A stretch of DNA of 64,000 nt from Slackia sp. (GCA_030527325.1 JAUNBA010000003.1:99358-163357), one strand, 5' to 3'. Counted from the first letter of the stretch, positions 55,033 to 64,000 are shown. Numbers and translations are program-made. Notes: generated by a model from the letters alone, not told the origin.

Positions 55033-55461
55033 ATGCCGCCTATGAAAATTACGACTGAAAAACTCCTCCTCGTCGCCGGCATCGTTTGGATCATCGCCGG
55101 CGCCAATATCGGCAACATCGGCATCGGCGCGATCGCGCACGATAACCTGGTGTGGTGGGTGCTGCTCGGCACGCTCGTCGTCTTTTTGCTGTTCCATTTC
55201 ATGGTGTTCCAGAAATTGGTCAAAAAGCATGCCGAGCGTATCCGCGGGTTCCAGGAAGACAAAAAGCAGATATGGCATTTCTTCGATAAGAAAGGCTATA
55301 TCATCATGGCCGTCATGATGGGCGGCGGCATCGCTTTGCGTGCAAGCGGCGTATTGCCCGAGTGGTTCATCGCGTTTTTCTATAGCGGCCTCGGATGCGC
55401 GCTTACCGTGGCGGGTATTTCCTTCATCGTTTCGTACGTGAGAGGTGGCAGTGGGCGATAG
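55033..55461 (+). CDS. Small membrane protein of unknown function
   Basis: The protein has 142 residues from ATG 55033 (GGAGGGG upstream), or 139 from ATG 55042. Four hydrophobic segments are visible: LLLVAGIVWIIAGANIG, VWWVLLGTLVVFLLFHFMVF, YIIMAVMMGGGIALRASG and FYSGLGCALTVAGISFIV, with a basic KKHAERIRGFQEDKKQ loop between the second and third. I do not recognise a named family, though such four-helix proteins are common in Coriobacteriia. A TATAAT at 55029-55034 would put the transcript start at the second ATG. Confidence 0.75.
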   Translation: MPPMKITTEKLLLVAGIVWIIAGANIGNIGIGAIAHDNLVWWVLLGTLVVFLLFHFMVFQKLVKKHAERIRGFQEDKKQIWHFFDKKGYIIMAVMMGGGIALRASGVLPEWFIAFFYSGLGCALTVAGISFIVSYVRGGSGR

Positions 55462-55639
55462 GGTCGTATCGCGCCGCGCGCGCCGCATCGCTTCGGCGCC
55501 TTCATGTCGCATCCATGCGGCGCGCCGCGCTCAGGGGAAATCGGCCGGCGCACGCCGGGCATGCAAGAAAGGCCATACCGGCCTGTGGTACGTCGCCGTA
55601 TCGCGGGAGCATCGCGTCTATATGCGTCCGTATGCGCGT

Positions 55640-56098
55640 ATGACCCGCTGCATCCTGCGTGCCGCGCCGCAGACTCTTTGCGATGTGTCGCCTGCAGTGC
55701 GCAAGAGCATGCGCGGCAACAAAGGCAAAGATACCAAGCCCGAATTGCTGGTGCGCGAGCGTCTGCGCGATGCGGGCCTCACCGGGTATCGTCTGCAGTG
55801 GAAAGTTCCGGGGCGTCCCGATGTCGCCTATCCGGGCAAGAAGGTCTGCATCTTCATCAACGGATGCTTTTGGCATCGCTGCCCGCATTGCAACCCGTCC
55901 ATGCCTAAGACGAACCTTTCGTATTGGGTGCCGAAATTCGAACGCAACGTCGAACGCGACGCGCGCAATATCCGTCTGCTCGAAGAAAGCGGCTGGCGCG
56001 TTCACGTCATCTGGGAGTGCGAGCTGAAAAAGAAAGCCATCGACCGCACGTTCGAGGCGCTGATCCCCGTCTTGAAAGAAGAGCTCGGCCGTCCGTAG
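55640..56098 (+). CDS. vsr: Very short patch repair endonuclease Vsr
   Basis: The protein has 152 residues from ATG 55640. MRGNKGKDTKPELLVRERL, then GRPDVAYPGKKVCIFINGCFWHRCP and LLEESGWRVHVIWECEL, is the Vsr pattern, including the catalytic Asp of GRPD and the zinc-site Cys/His. Vsr nicks beside T:G mismatches made when 5-methylcytosine deaminates. The start is uncertain: ATG 55622 and GTG 55445 are in frame, and none has a good ribosome site. The usual partner, a cytosine-5 DNA methyltransferase, is not in the window. Confidence 0.9.
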   Translation: MTRCILRAAPQTLCDVSPAVRKSMRGNKGKDTKPELLVRERLRDAGLTGYRLQWKVPGRPDVAYPGKKVCIFINGCFWHRCPHCNPSMPKTNLSYWVPKFERNVERDARNIRLLEESGWRVHVIWECELKKKAIDRTFEALIPVLKEELGRP

Positions 56099-56300
56099 CC
56101 GCTTCCTTCGCGCGTACGGCATTCGATCCCGCTGCCGGGCGTTGCGTCCCGGTCGGTTTCGGCGCCCGTATCCTGGGACGCCGGCGTGTGCGGCCGTTTG
56201 CCGAACGCATGACCCCCTGTATGGATTACGCTCGCGTACGCTAAAGCGCGGGCGCTACTATGAAACTCGTGTATTCAGTCTGAGCGACGAAGAGGCATGT

Positions 56301-56314
56301 GCCCGCCTGCGGGC
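56301..56314 (+). other. Short hairpin in the nifJ leader
   Basis: GCCCGC/GCGGGC with a 2-base centre, 14 bases before the AAAGGAG of nifJ. The tiny loop makes a DNA palindrome (binding site) as likely as an RNA stem. Confidence 0.4.
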
Positions 56315-56341
56315 GAAGGCCTGCTTCAAAGGAGTGCTGAC

Positions 56342-59300
56342 ATGACGAGAGAATTCAAATCCATGGACGGCAACAACGCCGCGGCGTACGTGTCGTATGC
56401 GTTTACCGAGGTTGCCGGGATTTACCCCATCACCCCCTCGAGTCCGATGGCCGATTTCGTCGACCAATGGTCCGCGCAAGGCAAGAAGAACATCTTCGGT
56501 ACGCGCGTCAAGGTGTGCGAGATGCAATCCGAAGGCGGCGCTGCGGGCACCATGCACGGTTCGCTTGCGGCAGGCGCCCTCACCACGTCGTATACCGCTT
56601 CGCAGGGCTTGCTGCTGATGATTCCCAACATGTACAAGATGGCGGGCGAGCTGCTGCCGGGTGTTTTGCATGTCAGCGCGCGCACCGTGGCCACGCAGGC
56701 GCTCAATATCTTCGGCGATCATTCCGACGTCATGGCATGTCGCCAAACCGGATTCGCCATGCTTGCCGAAGGCAATGTCCAGGAGGTCATGGACCTTTCG
56801 GCGGTGGCGCATCTGTCGGCCATCAAGGGCCGCGTGCCGTTCATCAACTTCTTCGACGGCTTCCGTACCTCGCACGAGGTCCAGAAGGTGGCCGTGTGGG
56901 ATTACGACGATCTGGCCGCTATGTGCGATATGGACGCCGTGCAGGCGTTCCGCGATCATGCGCTCAACCCCGAGCATCCCGCCATGCGCGGCAGCCATGA
57001 AAACGGCGATATCTTCTTCCAGCATCGCGAGGCATGCAACAGCTATTACGACGCGCTCCCCGATGTGGTCGAGGACTACATGCGTCAGGTGAATGAGAAG
57101 ATCGGCACGAACTACGGGCTGTTCGACTACTACGGCGCCGAAGATGCCGAGCGCGTCATCGTCGCCATGGGCTCGGTGTGCGACGTCGCCGAAGAGGTCA
57201 TCGATTACCTGAACGCGCGCGGCGAAAAGGTCGGCCTGGTGAAGGTGCGCCTGTATCGTCCGTTCGCGACGGACCGTTTCGTGGCGGCGCTTCCGAAGAC
57301 GACGAAGAAGATCGCCGTGCTCGACCGCACGAAAGAACCCGGCGCGGTGGGCGAGCCGCTGTACATGGACGTGGTCAATGCGCTGGCTATCGAGGGTGTC
57401 TCCGGCATTACGGTGGTCGGCGGCCGTTACGGTCTGGGTTCCAAGGACACGCCGCCTTCGTCGATCTTCGCGGTGTACACCGAACTCGCTCGCGAGGCTC
57501 CGCGCCGAGAATTCACCATCGGCATCGTCGATGACGTCACAGGTCTTTCGCTGCCCGAAGATTCCGATTGCCCGAATACGGCGGCTCCGGGTACGATCGA
57601 ATGCAAATTCTGGGGCCTCGGCGGCGATGGAACCGTGGGCGCCAACAAAAACTCGATCAAAATCATCGGCGACCATACCGATAAGTACGTGCAGGCGTAT
57701 TTCCAGTACGACTCCAAGAAGACGGGCGGCGTCACGATCAGCCACCTGCGTTTCGGCGACGCCCCGATCCGCAGCGCATACTATGTGAACAAGGCCGATT
57801 TCGTGGCATGCCATAATCCTTCGTATGTCACCAAGGGCTTCCGCATGGTGAACGACGTCAAGCCCGGCGGAACCTTCCTGATCAACTGCCAGTGGACGCC
57901 CGAGGAACTCGAAGAGCACCTCAATGCCGAAGCGAAGCGCTATATAGCGCGTAACGATATCAAGCTCTATACCATCAACGCGATCGACCTGGCTATCGAA
58001 ATCGGGATGGGCAAGCGCACGAACACTATTCTGCAGTCGGCCTTCTTCGCGCTGACGGGCGTGCTTCCCCAGGAGGACGCCTTGCGCTTCATGAAAGAGG
58101 CGGCCACCAAGTCCTATCTGAAGAAGGGTCAGGACGTCGTCGACACCAACCATCGTGCGATCGACGCAGGCGCCACCGCGTTCACGCGTATCGATGTGCC
58201 TGCGGCATGGGCCGATGCCGTCGATGGCGACCAGGATGTCGCGCTCGAGGGCAAACCCGAGCTCGTGAAGATGGTTTCGACCATCATGGAGCCTGTCGGC
58301 CGCATGGATGGCGACAGCCTGCCTGTTTCCGCATTCGTCGACCATGCGGACGGCCAGTTCGAGCAGGGGGCGTCGGCGTATGAGAAGCGCGGCATCGCCG
58401 TGTCGGTTCCCACGTGGGATGCATCCACCTGCATCCAGTGCAACCAGTGCGCCTTCGTGTGCCCGCATGCCACCATTCGTCCGTTCGCCTTGACCGAGGA
58501 AGAGGCCGCCTGCGCACCCGAAGCCGCCGTCATGATTCCCGCCAAGGGCAAAGCGGCCGCCGGATTGCAGTACACCCTTGCCATCTCGCCGCTCGACTGC
58601 ATGGGCTGCAACGTGTGCGTGGTCCAGTGTCCGACGAATTCTTTGTCCATGGTGGCGGCGGAAAGCGAAATGGCCCAGCAGGATGTGTTCGACTACTGCG
58701 TTTCTTCCGTTTCCCGCAAGCCGGAGATCGAGGACGCTACGGTGAAGGGCAGCCAGTTCAAGCAGCCTTTGCTGGAGTTTTCGGGCGCTTGCGCGGGCTG
58801 TGCCCAGACGGCGTACGCCCGCCTGGTCACCCAGCTGTTCGGCGATCGCATGTACATTTCGAATGCGACCGGCTGCTCGTCTATCTGGGGCGGTCCCGCC
58901 GCGACTTCGCCGTATACGGTGGACAAGGACGGCCGCGGTCCCGCTTGGGCGAACTCTCTGTTCGAAGACAATGCCGAACACGGTCTCGGCATGCTGCTCG
59001 GCCATAACGCGGTGCGCGACAAGGCCATCGCAGCAAGCGAGCAGCTCGCCGCATCGTCGGACGACGAGGCGTTGTGCGCCGCCGCTCGCGCATGGCTCGA
59101 TGCGCGCGACGATGCCGAGCAGAGCAAGGCGGCTTCCGCGGCGTACATCGTCGAGCTCGAGCGCGTCGCTGCGTCGGATGCTGATGAGGCACCTACGGCG
59201 GCGGCTGTTCTCGCCGACAAAGATTACCTGGTCAAAAAGTCGGTATGGATCTTCGGCGGCGACGGATGGGCGTATGACATCGGCTACGGCGGACTCGATC

Positions 59301-59890
59301 ACGTGCTTGCGTCGGGCGAGGATGTCAACGTCTTCGTCTTCGACACCGAGGTGTATTCCAATACGGGCGGCCAGGCGTCGAAAGCGTCCAACATCGGCCA
59401 GGTCGCACAGTTCGCGGCAGCGGGCAAGGACATCAAGAAGAAGAGCCTTGCCGAAATCGCCATCGCGTACGGATACGTCTATGTGGCGCAGGTCGCCATG
59501 GGCGCCAAGCCCGCGCAGACCATGAAGGCCATCGCCGAGGCCGAAGCGTACCCCGGCCCCTCGTTGATCATCGGCTATTCGCCGTGCGAGATGCATGCCA
59601 TCAAGGGCGGCATGGGCAATTGCATGGTCGAGATGGAAAAGGCCGTCGATTGCGGATACTGGAATCTGTATCGCTATAATCCCGCCGCGCCTGCCGGCAA
59701 GAAGTTCACGCTCGATTCCAAAGAGCCCAAGGGCGGCTACCAGGAGTTCTTGATGAACGAGGCGCGTTACAGCCGCTTGACCCGCGAGTTCCCCGAGCGT
59801 GCGGACGAGCTCTTCGAGCTCAATGAGAGGGCGGCCATGGACCGCTATGAGCATCTGCTCAAATTGAAGGAGATCTACGCCGAATCGTAG
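56342..59890 (+). CDS. nifJ: Pyruvate:ferredoxin (flavodoxin) oxidoreductase
   Basis: This single-chain enzyme has 1182 residues. The ATG at 56342 is 7 bases after AAAGGAG. The N-terminus AYAFTEV-type YVSYAFTEVAGIYPITPSS binds pyruvate. Two ferredoxin-type clusters begin at C697 (CIQCNQCAFVCP) and C753 (CMGCNVCVVQCP), and a third cluster uses GACAGCAQT in the C-terminal ThDP domain, which has GDGWAYDIGYGGLDH and NTGGQASK. It converts pyruvate and CoA to acetyl-CoA, CO2 and reduced ferredoxin, the central anaerobic step, and could feed low-potential electrons to the activase at 10972. Confidence 0.98.
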   Translation: MTREFKSMDGNNAAAYVSYAFTEVAGIYPITPSSPMADFVDQWSAQGKKNIFGTRVKVCEMQSEGGAAGTMHGSLAAGALTTSYTASQGLLLMIPNMYKMAGELLPGVLHVSARTVATQALNIFGDHSDVMACRQTGFAMLAEGNVQEVMDLSAVAHLSAIKGRVPFINFFDGFRTSHEVQKVAVWDYDDLAAMCDMDAVQAFRDHALNPEHPAMRGSHENGDIFFQHREACNSYYDALPDVVEDYMRQVNEKIGTNYGLFDYYGAEDAERVIVAMGSVCDVAEEVIDYLNARGEKVGLVKVRLYRPFATDRFVAALPKTTKKIAVLDRTKEPGAVGEPLYMDVVNALAIEGVSGITVVGGRYGLGSKDTPPSSIFAVYTELAREAPRREFTIGIVDDVTGLSLPEDSDCPNTAAPGTIECKFWGLGGDGTVGANKNSIKIIGDHTDKYVQAYFQYDSKKTGGVTISHLRFGDAPIRSAYYVNKADFVACHNPSYVTKGFRMVNDVKPGGTFLINCQWTPEELEEHLNAEAKRYIARNDIKLYTINAIDLAIEIGMGKRTNTILQSAFFALTGVLPQEDALRFMKEAATKSYLKKGQDVVDTNHRAIDAGATAFTRIDVPAAWADAVDGDQDVALEGKPELVKMVSTIMEPVGRMDGDSLPVSAFVDHADGQFEQGASAYEKRGIAVSVPTWDASTCIQCNQCAFVCPHATIRPFALTEEEAACAPEAAVMIPAKGKAAAGLQYTLAISPLDCMGCNVCVVQCPTNSLSMVAAESEMAQQDVFDYCVSSVSRKPEIEDATVKGSQFKQPLLEFSGACAGCAQTAYARLVTQLFGDRMYISNATGCSSIWGGPAATSPYTVDKDGRGPAWANSLFEDNAEHGLGMLLGHNAVRDKAIAASEQLAASSDDEALCAAARAWLDARDDAEQSKAASAAYIVELERVAASDADEAPTAAAVLADKDYLVKKSVWIFGGDGWAYDIGYGGLDHVLASGEDVNVFVFDTEVYSNTGGQASKASNIGQVAQFAAAGKDIKKKSLAEIAIAYGYVYVAQVAMGAKPAQTMKAIAEAEAYPGPSLIIGYSPCEMHAIKGGMGNCMVEMEKAVDCGYWNLYRYNPAAPAGKKFTLDSKEPKGGYQEFLMNEARYSRLTREFPERADELFELNERAAMDRYEHLLKLKEIYAES

Positions 59891-59906
59891 CGGCGCATCC
59901 ATGACG

Positions 59907-59936
59907 ACAGCGGCCCCGCACATGCGGGGCCGCTGT
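59907..59936. terminator. Hairpin between convergent nifJ and the aminotransferase
   Basis: A thirteen-base stem ACAGCGGCCCCGC/GCGGGGCCGCTGT with a 4-base loop; no T-run on either strand. Confidence 0.7.
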
Positions 59937-59971
59937 GTGTTACGGAGCTGTGCGGTTTAGGCCGGCGGGCG

Positions 59972-61255
59972 CTATCGCTCGTTGCGCAGCGCTTCGATGC
60001 TCGCCAGCTTGACGCAGCAGACGAACACCTTCATGGCCTGTTCGAGCTCGTCGAGCGGCGGCAGGGTGGGGGCTATGCGGATATTAGCGTCGCGCGGGTC
60101 GTTTTTGCGCGGCCAGGTCGCCCCTGCGCCCGTCATGGTGACGCCCGCCTGTCGAGCCAGCTCGACGGTTCGTTTCGCCGTGCCGGGCATGCCGTCGAAG
60201 CTGACGAAGTATCCGCCCACGGGCTTGCTCCATGACGCGCATCCCGTGTCGCCCAGACCTTCTTCGAGCATGCGTTCGACTAGCTCGAATTTCGGGCGCA
60301 GGATGGCCGCGTGTTTGGCCATGTGTTCGCGTACGCCCGACGCGTCGCGCAGGAAGCGCACGTGACGCAGTTGGTTGAGTTTGTCGTAGCCGACCGTTTG
60401 AATGGATACGCGCTGCTTGATTTCGGCTATATTGGCCTCGCTTGCCGCGACGGCCGCGATGCCCGCGCCCGGAAACGTCACCTTCGATGTGCTGGCGAAT
60501 TTGAAATAGCGGTCGGGATGCCCTGCATCCTCGCATGCCTGCGCGATGTCGGCCACGTGTGCGGCTTGCGTTTCGTCGAGATGATGCACGCAGTATGCGT
60601 TGTCCCAGAAGATGCGGAAGTCATCCGCCGCGCACGGCATCGACGCGAGACGGCGTACCGTTTCGTCGTCGTAGGTGATGCCGCTCGGGTTGGAATACTG
60701 AGGAACGCACCAGATGCCTTTGACCGCGTCGTCGGATGCCGCGATACGTTCGACTTCGTCCATGTCGGGGCCGGTTTCGCCCAAGGCGACGGGAATCATC
60801 TCGATGCCGTATGATTCGGTGATGGCGAAGTGGCGGTCGTAGCCGGGAACCGGGCAGATCCATTTGACGCGCGGCAGCGTGCACCAGGGTGCCGACCCGC
60901 GATACCCGTGCAGCATGCCGCATGTGACCAGGTCGAACATGATATTGAGACTGGAATTTCCGAAGACGCAGGTGCGTTCGGGGCGATCGTCCATAATCGC
61001 GGCCATGAGCCGTTTGGCCTCGGTGATGCCGTCCATGGCTCCGTAGTTGCAGCAATCCGTTCCGTCTTCGGCATCGAGCAATGACGAAGACCCGATGCAG
61101 TCGAGCATCGGGCGGCTCAGTTCCAGCTGCTCTTTCGACGGCTTGCCTCGCGCCATGTTGAGGGCAAGGCCCTGGCTGCAATAGGCGGCGTATTCGTTGC
61201 GCAGATCCGCTTCTATCTGTTCGAGGCGGACGTCGGTCAAATCGGCATACGACAT
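59972..61255 (-). CDS. Class Ic aspartate aminotransferase-like PLP enzyme
   Basis: The protein has 427 residues. LNMARGKPSKEQLELSRPML, YGAMDGITEAKRLMA, VPQYSNPSGITY, WDNAYCVHHL and FASTSKVTFPGAGIA, with the PLP lysine in TSK, fit the Asp_aminotransf (PF12897) family, the subgroup Ic that includes the mycobacterial AspC Rv3722c. It should exchange amino groups between aspartate or glutamate and oxo-acids. The ATG follows AAGGAGG. It stands alone, convergent with nifJ. Some relatives were first annotated as alanine-glyoxylate transaminases. Confidence 0.9.
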   Translation of the reverse strand: MSYADLTDVRLEQIEADLRNEYAAYCSQGLALNMARGKPSKEQLELSRPMLDCIGSSSLLDAEDGTDCCNYGAMDGITEAKRLMAAIMDDRPERTCVFGNSSLNIMFDLVTCGMLHGYRGSAPWCTLPRVKWICPVPGYDRHFAITESYGIEMIPVALGETGPDMDEVERIAASDDAVKGIWCVPQYSNPSGITYDDETVRRLASMPCAADDFRIFWDNAYCVHHLDETQAAHVADIAQACEDAGHPDRYFKFASTSKVTFPGAGIAAVAASEANIAEIKQRVSIQTVGYDKLNQLRHVRFLRDASGVREHMAKHAAILRPKFELVERMLEEGLGDTGCASWSKPVGGYFVSFDGMPGTAKRTVELARQAGVTMTGAGATWPRKNDPRDANIRIAPTLPPLDELEQAMKVFVCCVKLASIEALRNER

Positions 61256-61657
61256 GGTTCCTCCTTATGTCGCGCGCCTCGTCGCATCGCTGCATCGGGA
61301 CGCGTGCTCGTTTGCGATCCGGAAGCTACTTTAGCGCATCGAGCCCCGCTTGCCGCGTCCGAGTCGCTTCACGTCCGTCTGCGGCTTTCTATGGCGCTCG
61401 CCGAACCGGATCGTTTGCGGTGCACGGCTGTATCGCATTGCCGCGTCATCGGATCGTCTCATATATATAGATGGGACGATGGCGGGGGCGGACGGACTTC
61501 GACCCGCACGGCATCGCCTTGCCGTGCTCGGCCGTGCTTTTCGGCCGCAGCATGCCGCCGTCGGGGAAACGCGCGCGCCGCGTCGCGGTCTTTTGCCGCC
61601 TTGCTTACCGTATAATCTGCTGATGCTTTTCATGTCCGAACGATGAGAGGAGGGACG
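61256..61657. other. Intergenic region before putP
   Basis: These ~400 bases lie between divergent genes. TATAAT at 61611-61616 is a good -10 for the symporter at 61658, without a clear -35. A TATATATAG patch near 61461 may belong to the minus-strand aminotransferase promoter. No gene seen. Confidence 0.55.
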
Positions 61658-63226
61658 ATGTCTTCAGACGACATCCAGGTTGTGCTCGCGATGGCTCTGT
61701 ACTTCGTCGTCGTGCTCGCGGTGGGCTTTTTCTATCTGAAAAAGTCCAATGCAAGCTCTGAAAACTACTTTTTGGGCGGTCGCGGATTGGGGCCGTGGCT
61801 GACCGCGCTGTCCGCCGAGGCGTCCGATATGTCGGGATGGCTGCTTATGGGCCTGCCCGGCATCGCGTATTTCACCGGAGCATCCGATGCCATGTGGACG
61901 GCTATCGGCCTTGCCATCGGAACCTACCTGAACTGGAAGTTCGTTGCTAAACGCCTGCGTAAGTATTCCGAAGTGGCAGGCAATGCCATCACGCTGCCCG
62001 ACTTTTTCAGCAATCGCTTCCACGACGAAAAGCGCGTGCTGATGAGCGTTGCGGCCGTCATCATCCTGCTGTTCTTCTGCATTTACTGCGGCAGCTGCTT
62101 CGTCACGTGCGGAAAACTGTTCGCGACGCTGTTCGGCCTCGACTACACCACCATGATGATCCTCGGCGCGCTCGTGGTATTCGTCTATACCTTCGTCGGC
62201 GGCTATCTGTCCGTGTGCACGACCGACCTCATCCAGGGCTCTCTTATGATCTGCGCCCTCGTGGTGGTCTTCGTGGGAAGCGTCGCCATGGCGGGCGGCG
62301 TCGACAGCACCGTCGCATTCTTGCAGTCTATTCCCGGGTTCTTGTCGGCCACCCATCAGGCTTCGCCGGTGCTCGACGAGGCCGGCATGCAGGTCGTCGA
62401 GGGCGGTATGCCGCTTTTCGGCGAAGCAGTGGTGTACGGCTCCGGCGCCATCACCATCATCAGCTGCCTTGCATGGGGCCTGGGCTACTTCGGTATGCCA
62501 CAGGTGCTGGTCCGCTTCATGAGCGTGCGCCATTCCAGCGAAATCAAGAAGAGCCGCATCATCGCGGTTATCTGGGTGGTCGTTTCGCTTGCAAGCGCCG
62601 TGTGCATCGGCCTTGTGGGCCGCGCCGCCATTCCCGCGCAGTTCTTGACGGCGTCGGCGGCCGAGTCGGTCTTCGTCGTCTTGGCGCAGATCATGCTTCC
62701 GTCGTTTTTGTGCGGCCTGGTGGTTTCGGGCATTTTCGCCGCTACGATGTCGTCTTCGTCGAGTTACCTGCTCATCGCCGGTTCGGCTATTTCTCAGAAC
62801 CTCTACAAGGGCCTTATCAACAAGAATGCGACCGAGGCCCAGATGATGTTCGTCTCCCGCGTTTCGCTGACGGTCATCTTGATCTTCGGGATCGTCATCG
62901 CGCTCGATCAAGACTCGTCGATCTTCCAGGTGGTTTCGTACGCATGGGCGGGCTTCGGCGCGAGCTTCGGCCCCTTGATGCTGTGCAGCCTGTATTGGCG
63001 CCGCACGAATCGTCAGGGCGCGCTGGCGGGCATGCTCACGGGTGCGGTCACCGTTATCGTGTGGAACTGGTTCGTCAAGCCGCTCGGCGGCGTTTTCGCG
63101 GTGTATGAGCTGCTTCCCGGCTTCATCCTGGCGCTTGTCGCCATCGTCGTCGTGTCCTTGCTGACCGAAAAACCGCCCCAGAAGGTGACCGACGAATTCG
63201 ATCATTATATGGAAGCCGACGTATAA
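61658..63226 (+). CDS. putP: Sodium/proline symporter PutP
   Basis: The protein has 522 residues and 13 transmembrane segments. The ATG at 61658 follows AGAGGAGGGA. NYFLGGRGLGPWLTALSAEASDMSGWLLMGLPG is the diagnostic PutP stretch including the Na+-binding region, followed by ALPDFF-type ITLPDFFSNRF and GMPQVLVRFMSVR. It imports proline with Na+. It is more PutP-like than the SSS protein at 20702. A terminator follows directly. Confidence 0.95.
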   Translation: MSSDDIQVVLAMALYFVVVLAVGFFYLKKSNASSENYFLGGRGLGPWLTALSAEASDMSGWLLMGLPGIAYFTGASDAMWTAIGLAIGTYLNWKFVAKRLRKYSEVAGNAITLPDFFSNRFHDEKRVLMSVAAVIILLFFCIYCGSCFVTCGKLFATLFGLDYTTMMILGALVVFVYTFVGGYLSVCTTDLIQGSLMICALVVVFVGSVAMAGGVDSTVAFLQSIPGFLSATHQASPVLDEAGMQVVEGGMPLFGEAVVYGSGAITIISCLAWGLGYFGMPQVLVRFMSVRHSSEIKKSRIIAVIWVVVSLASAVCIGLVGRAAIPAQFLTASAAESVFVVLAQIMLPSFLCGLVVSGIFAATMSSSSSYLLIAGSAISQNLYKGLINKNATEAQMMFVSRVSLTVILIFGIVIALDQDSSIFQVVSYAWAGFGASFGPLMLCSLYWRRTNRQGALAGMLTGAVTVIVWNWFVKPLGGVFAVYELLPGFILALVAIVVVSLLTEKPPQKVTDEFDHYMEADV

Positions 63227-63243
63227 CGTCGCGTTTTCCTCCG

Positions 63244-63277
63244 GCCCGTCGATGCGTTCGCTTCGGCGGGCTTTTTT
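63244..63277 (+). terminator. Terminator of putP
   Basis: GCCCGTCG/CGGCGGGC arms (one wobble) and TTTTTT. Confidence 0.88.
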
Positions 63278-63600
63278 ACGTTCTTGCGCGAGGAGTGTTT
63301 GCTTGCGCGGAGGGCCGCTTTTGCGAATCGTCGTGCGTGTGGACGGATCGGGGCGGCAGGGTGGGCGTTCGTCGTCGAGAAAGGCCGCGTTGCCCGAAGG
63401 CGCGTGGGGCGTCTTGCGCGGTTTTCGCGCGCGTCCGTATGTCTGATTTCGGGCGGGAAGGCGGAGAATCCGAAAAAAATTTTTTTTGAGAAAAAACCGA
63501 GCATATCGCCTTCTTGTCAAATGGCGCGTATGAAAAATACCAGTTCAAATACTGAAAATAGGGGAGGAAAGTATAGATACGCCCGGGGGCGTGTAGACTG
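63278..63600. other. Gene-free stretch with an A/T tract
   Basis: No gene is recognised. A run of seven A followed by eight or nine T (about 63473-63488) and further A-tracts make intrinsically bent DNA about 115-130 bases upstream of the tRNA promoter. ACGCCC/GGGCGT (63579-63592) is a palindrome just upstream of the -35. Confidence 0.6.
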
Positions 63601-63629
63601 TTGACACGCTTCGGAGGCTAGCGTATTAT
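63601..63629 (+). promoter_or_regulatory. Consensus promoter of the tRNA operon
   Basis: TTGACA (63601-63606), 17-base spacer, TATTAT (63624-63629). Confidence 0.92.
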
Positions 63630-63719
63630 GCACTTCGTTCGCGGCGCGGAAGCAAACTTCCAGCGAAACGAACAGCAGCTTGATAAGTACACATATCGCA
63701 TCGAGCACCTTGATGAACT

Positions 63720-63804
63720 GGGCGTGTGCCCGAGTGGTTAAAGGGGACGGGCTGTAAACCCGTTAGCTATGCTTACCTAGGTTCGAATCCTAGCGCGCCC
63801 ACCA
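63720..63804 (+). tRNA. tRNA-Tyr (GTA)
   Basis: An 85-base gene with the long variable arm of bacterial tRNA-Tyr, anticodon loop CTGTAAA (GTA), acceptor GGGCGTG/CGCGCCC and encoded CCA. Confidence 0.95.
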
Positions 63805-63808
63805 GTTT

Positions 63809-63884
63809 GCCCGTGTAGCTCAGCAGGTAGAGCACTTCGTTGGTAACGAAGAGGTCACCGGTTCAAGTCCGGTCGCGGGCTCCA
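63809..63884 (+). tRNA. tRNA-Thr (GGT)
   Basis: A 76-base cloverleaf, acceptor GCCCGTG/CGCGGGC, anticodon loop TTGGTAA (GGT), encoded CCA; 4 bases after tRNA-Tyr. Confidence 0.95.
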
Positions 63885-63929
63885 TTACTTTATCTACTTA
63901 ATGGAGCATCAGTTCTATAAAGTATATAT

Positions 63930-64000
63930 GGCGGTGTAGCTCAGTTGGTTAGAGCACACGGTTCATACCCGTGGCGTCACTGGTTCGAATCCAGTCACCG
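63930..64000 (+). tRNA. tRNA-Met (CAT), cut by the window end
   Basis: Starts GGCGGTG, anticodon loop TTCATAC (CAT). Its 3' acceptor strand is cut after CACCG. The normal 1-72 pairing expected from G1 indicates an elongator (or a lysidine Ile) tRNA rather than the initiator. Confidence 0.9.

Overview
The window is high-GC DNA with densely packed genes, clear Shine-Dalgarno sites and many G+C-rich hairpin terminators. Gene content and order point to an anaerobic actinobacterium of class Coriobacteriia, probably Eggerthellaceae and perhaps Slackia-like. The main evidence is pyruvate:ferredoxin oxidoreductase, desulfoferrodoxin, a giant 2-hydroxyacyl-CoA dehydratase activase fusion, a C_GCAxxG_C_C protein, and the asp23-nusB-xseB-dxs-tlyA and rpsB-tsf-murA blocks. 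The taxonomic call is inference; no search was run.

Region by region. 1-384 is the end of ychF. 474-9974 is a restriction/defence island: a PLD-like/SNF2 helicase, a DUF4391 protein, a beta-class adenine methyltransferase (Mod) whose recognition domain sits in an AT-rich patch, a small gene on the opposite strand, and a type III-like Res subunit. 10217-15657 pairs a TetR regulator with the giant activase. 16487-19618 holds three poorly characterised proteins: a membrane-anchored zinc-ribbon-like protein, a Lys-rich protein with a Cys4 motif behind a palindrome, and a membrane protein. 19619-20701 has no recognisable gene but carries a 40-bp tandem repeat. 20702-22650 is a sodium:solute symporter behind a consensus promoter and a strongly folded leader. 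23131-28103 is a translationally coupled pair of YhgE/Pip membrane proteins. 28230-30222 is a divergent TDT transporter/LysR pair.

30290-30865 carries tRNA-Arg, tRNA-His and two identical tRNA-Lys genes; a small protein, brnQ and tRNA-Asp follow. 33220-34934 is an HTH-AlaA fusion preceded by five copies of one DNA box. Then come a peptide-deformylase relative lacking the catalytic Glu and a protein made of three RidA domains. 37871-41740 is asp23-nusB-xseB-dxs-tlyA. 41948-47543 is rpsB, tsf, murA, an LCP protein and lgt. 47583-48345 is desulfoferrodoxin and a NifU-like scaffold. 48493-54972 is addB-addA. 55033-56098 has a small membrane protein and an orphan vsr. 56342-59890 is nifJ, followed by a class Ic aspartate aminotransferase (minus), a PutP-type symporter, and a tRNA-Tyr/Thr/Met operon cut by the window end.

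Functionally the window mixes core information and cell-wall genes with anaerobic pyruvate and amino-acid metabolism (nifJ, two aminotransferases, BrnQ, two Na+ symporters, triple RidA), iron-sulfur and oxygen protection (NifU-like, desulfoferrodoxin), and DNA defence/repair (the Mod/Res island, AddAB, Vsr). The likeliest less-described biology is the five-part Mod/Res island, the autoregulated-looking HTH-AlaA fusion, the triple RidA protein, and the structured symporter leader.
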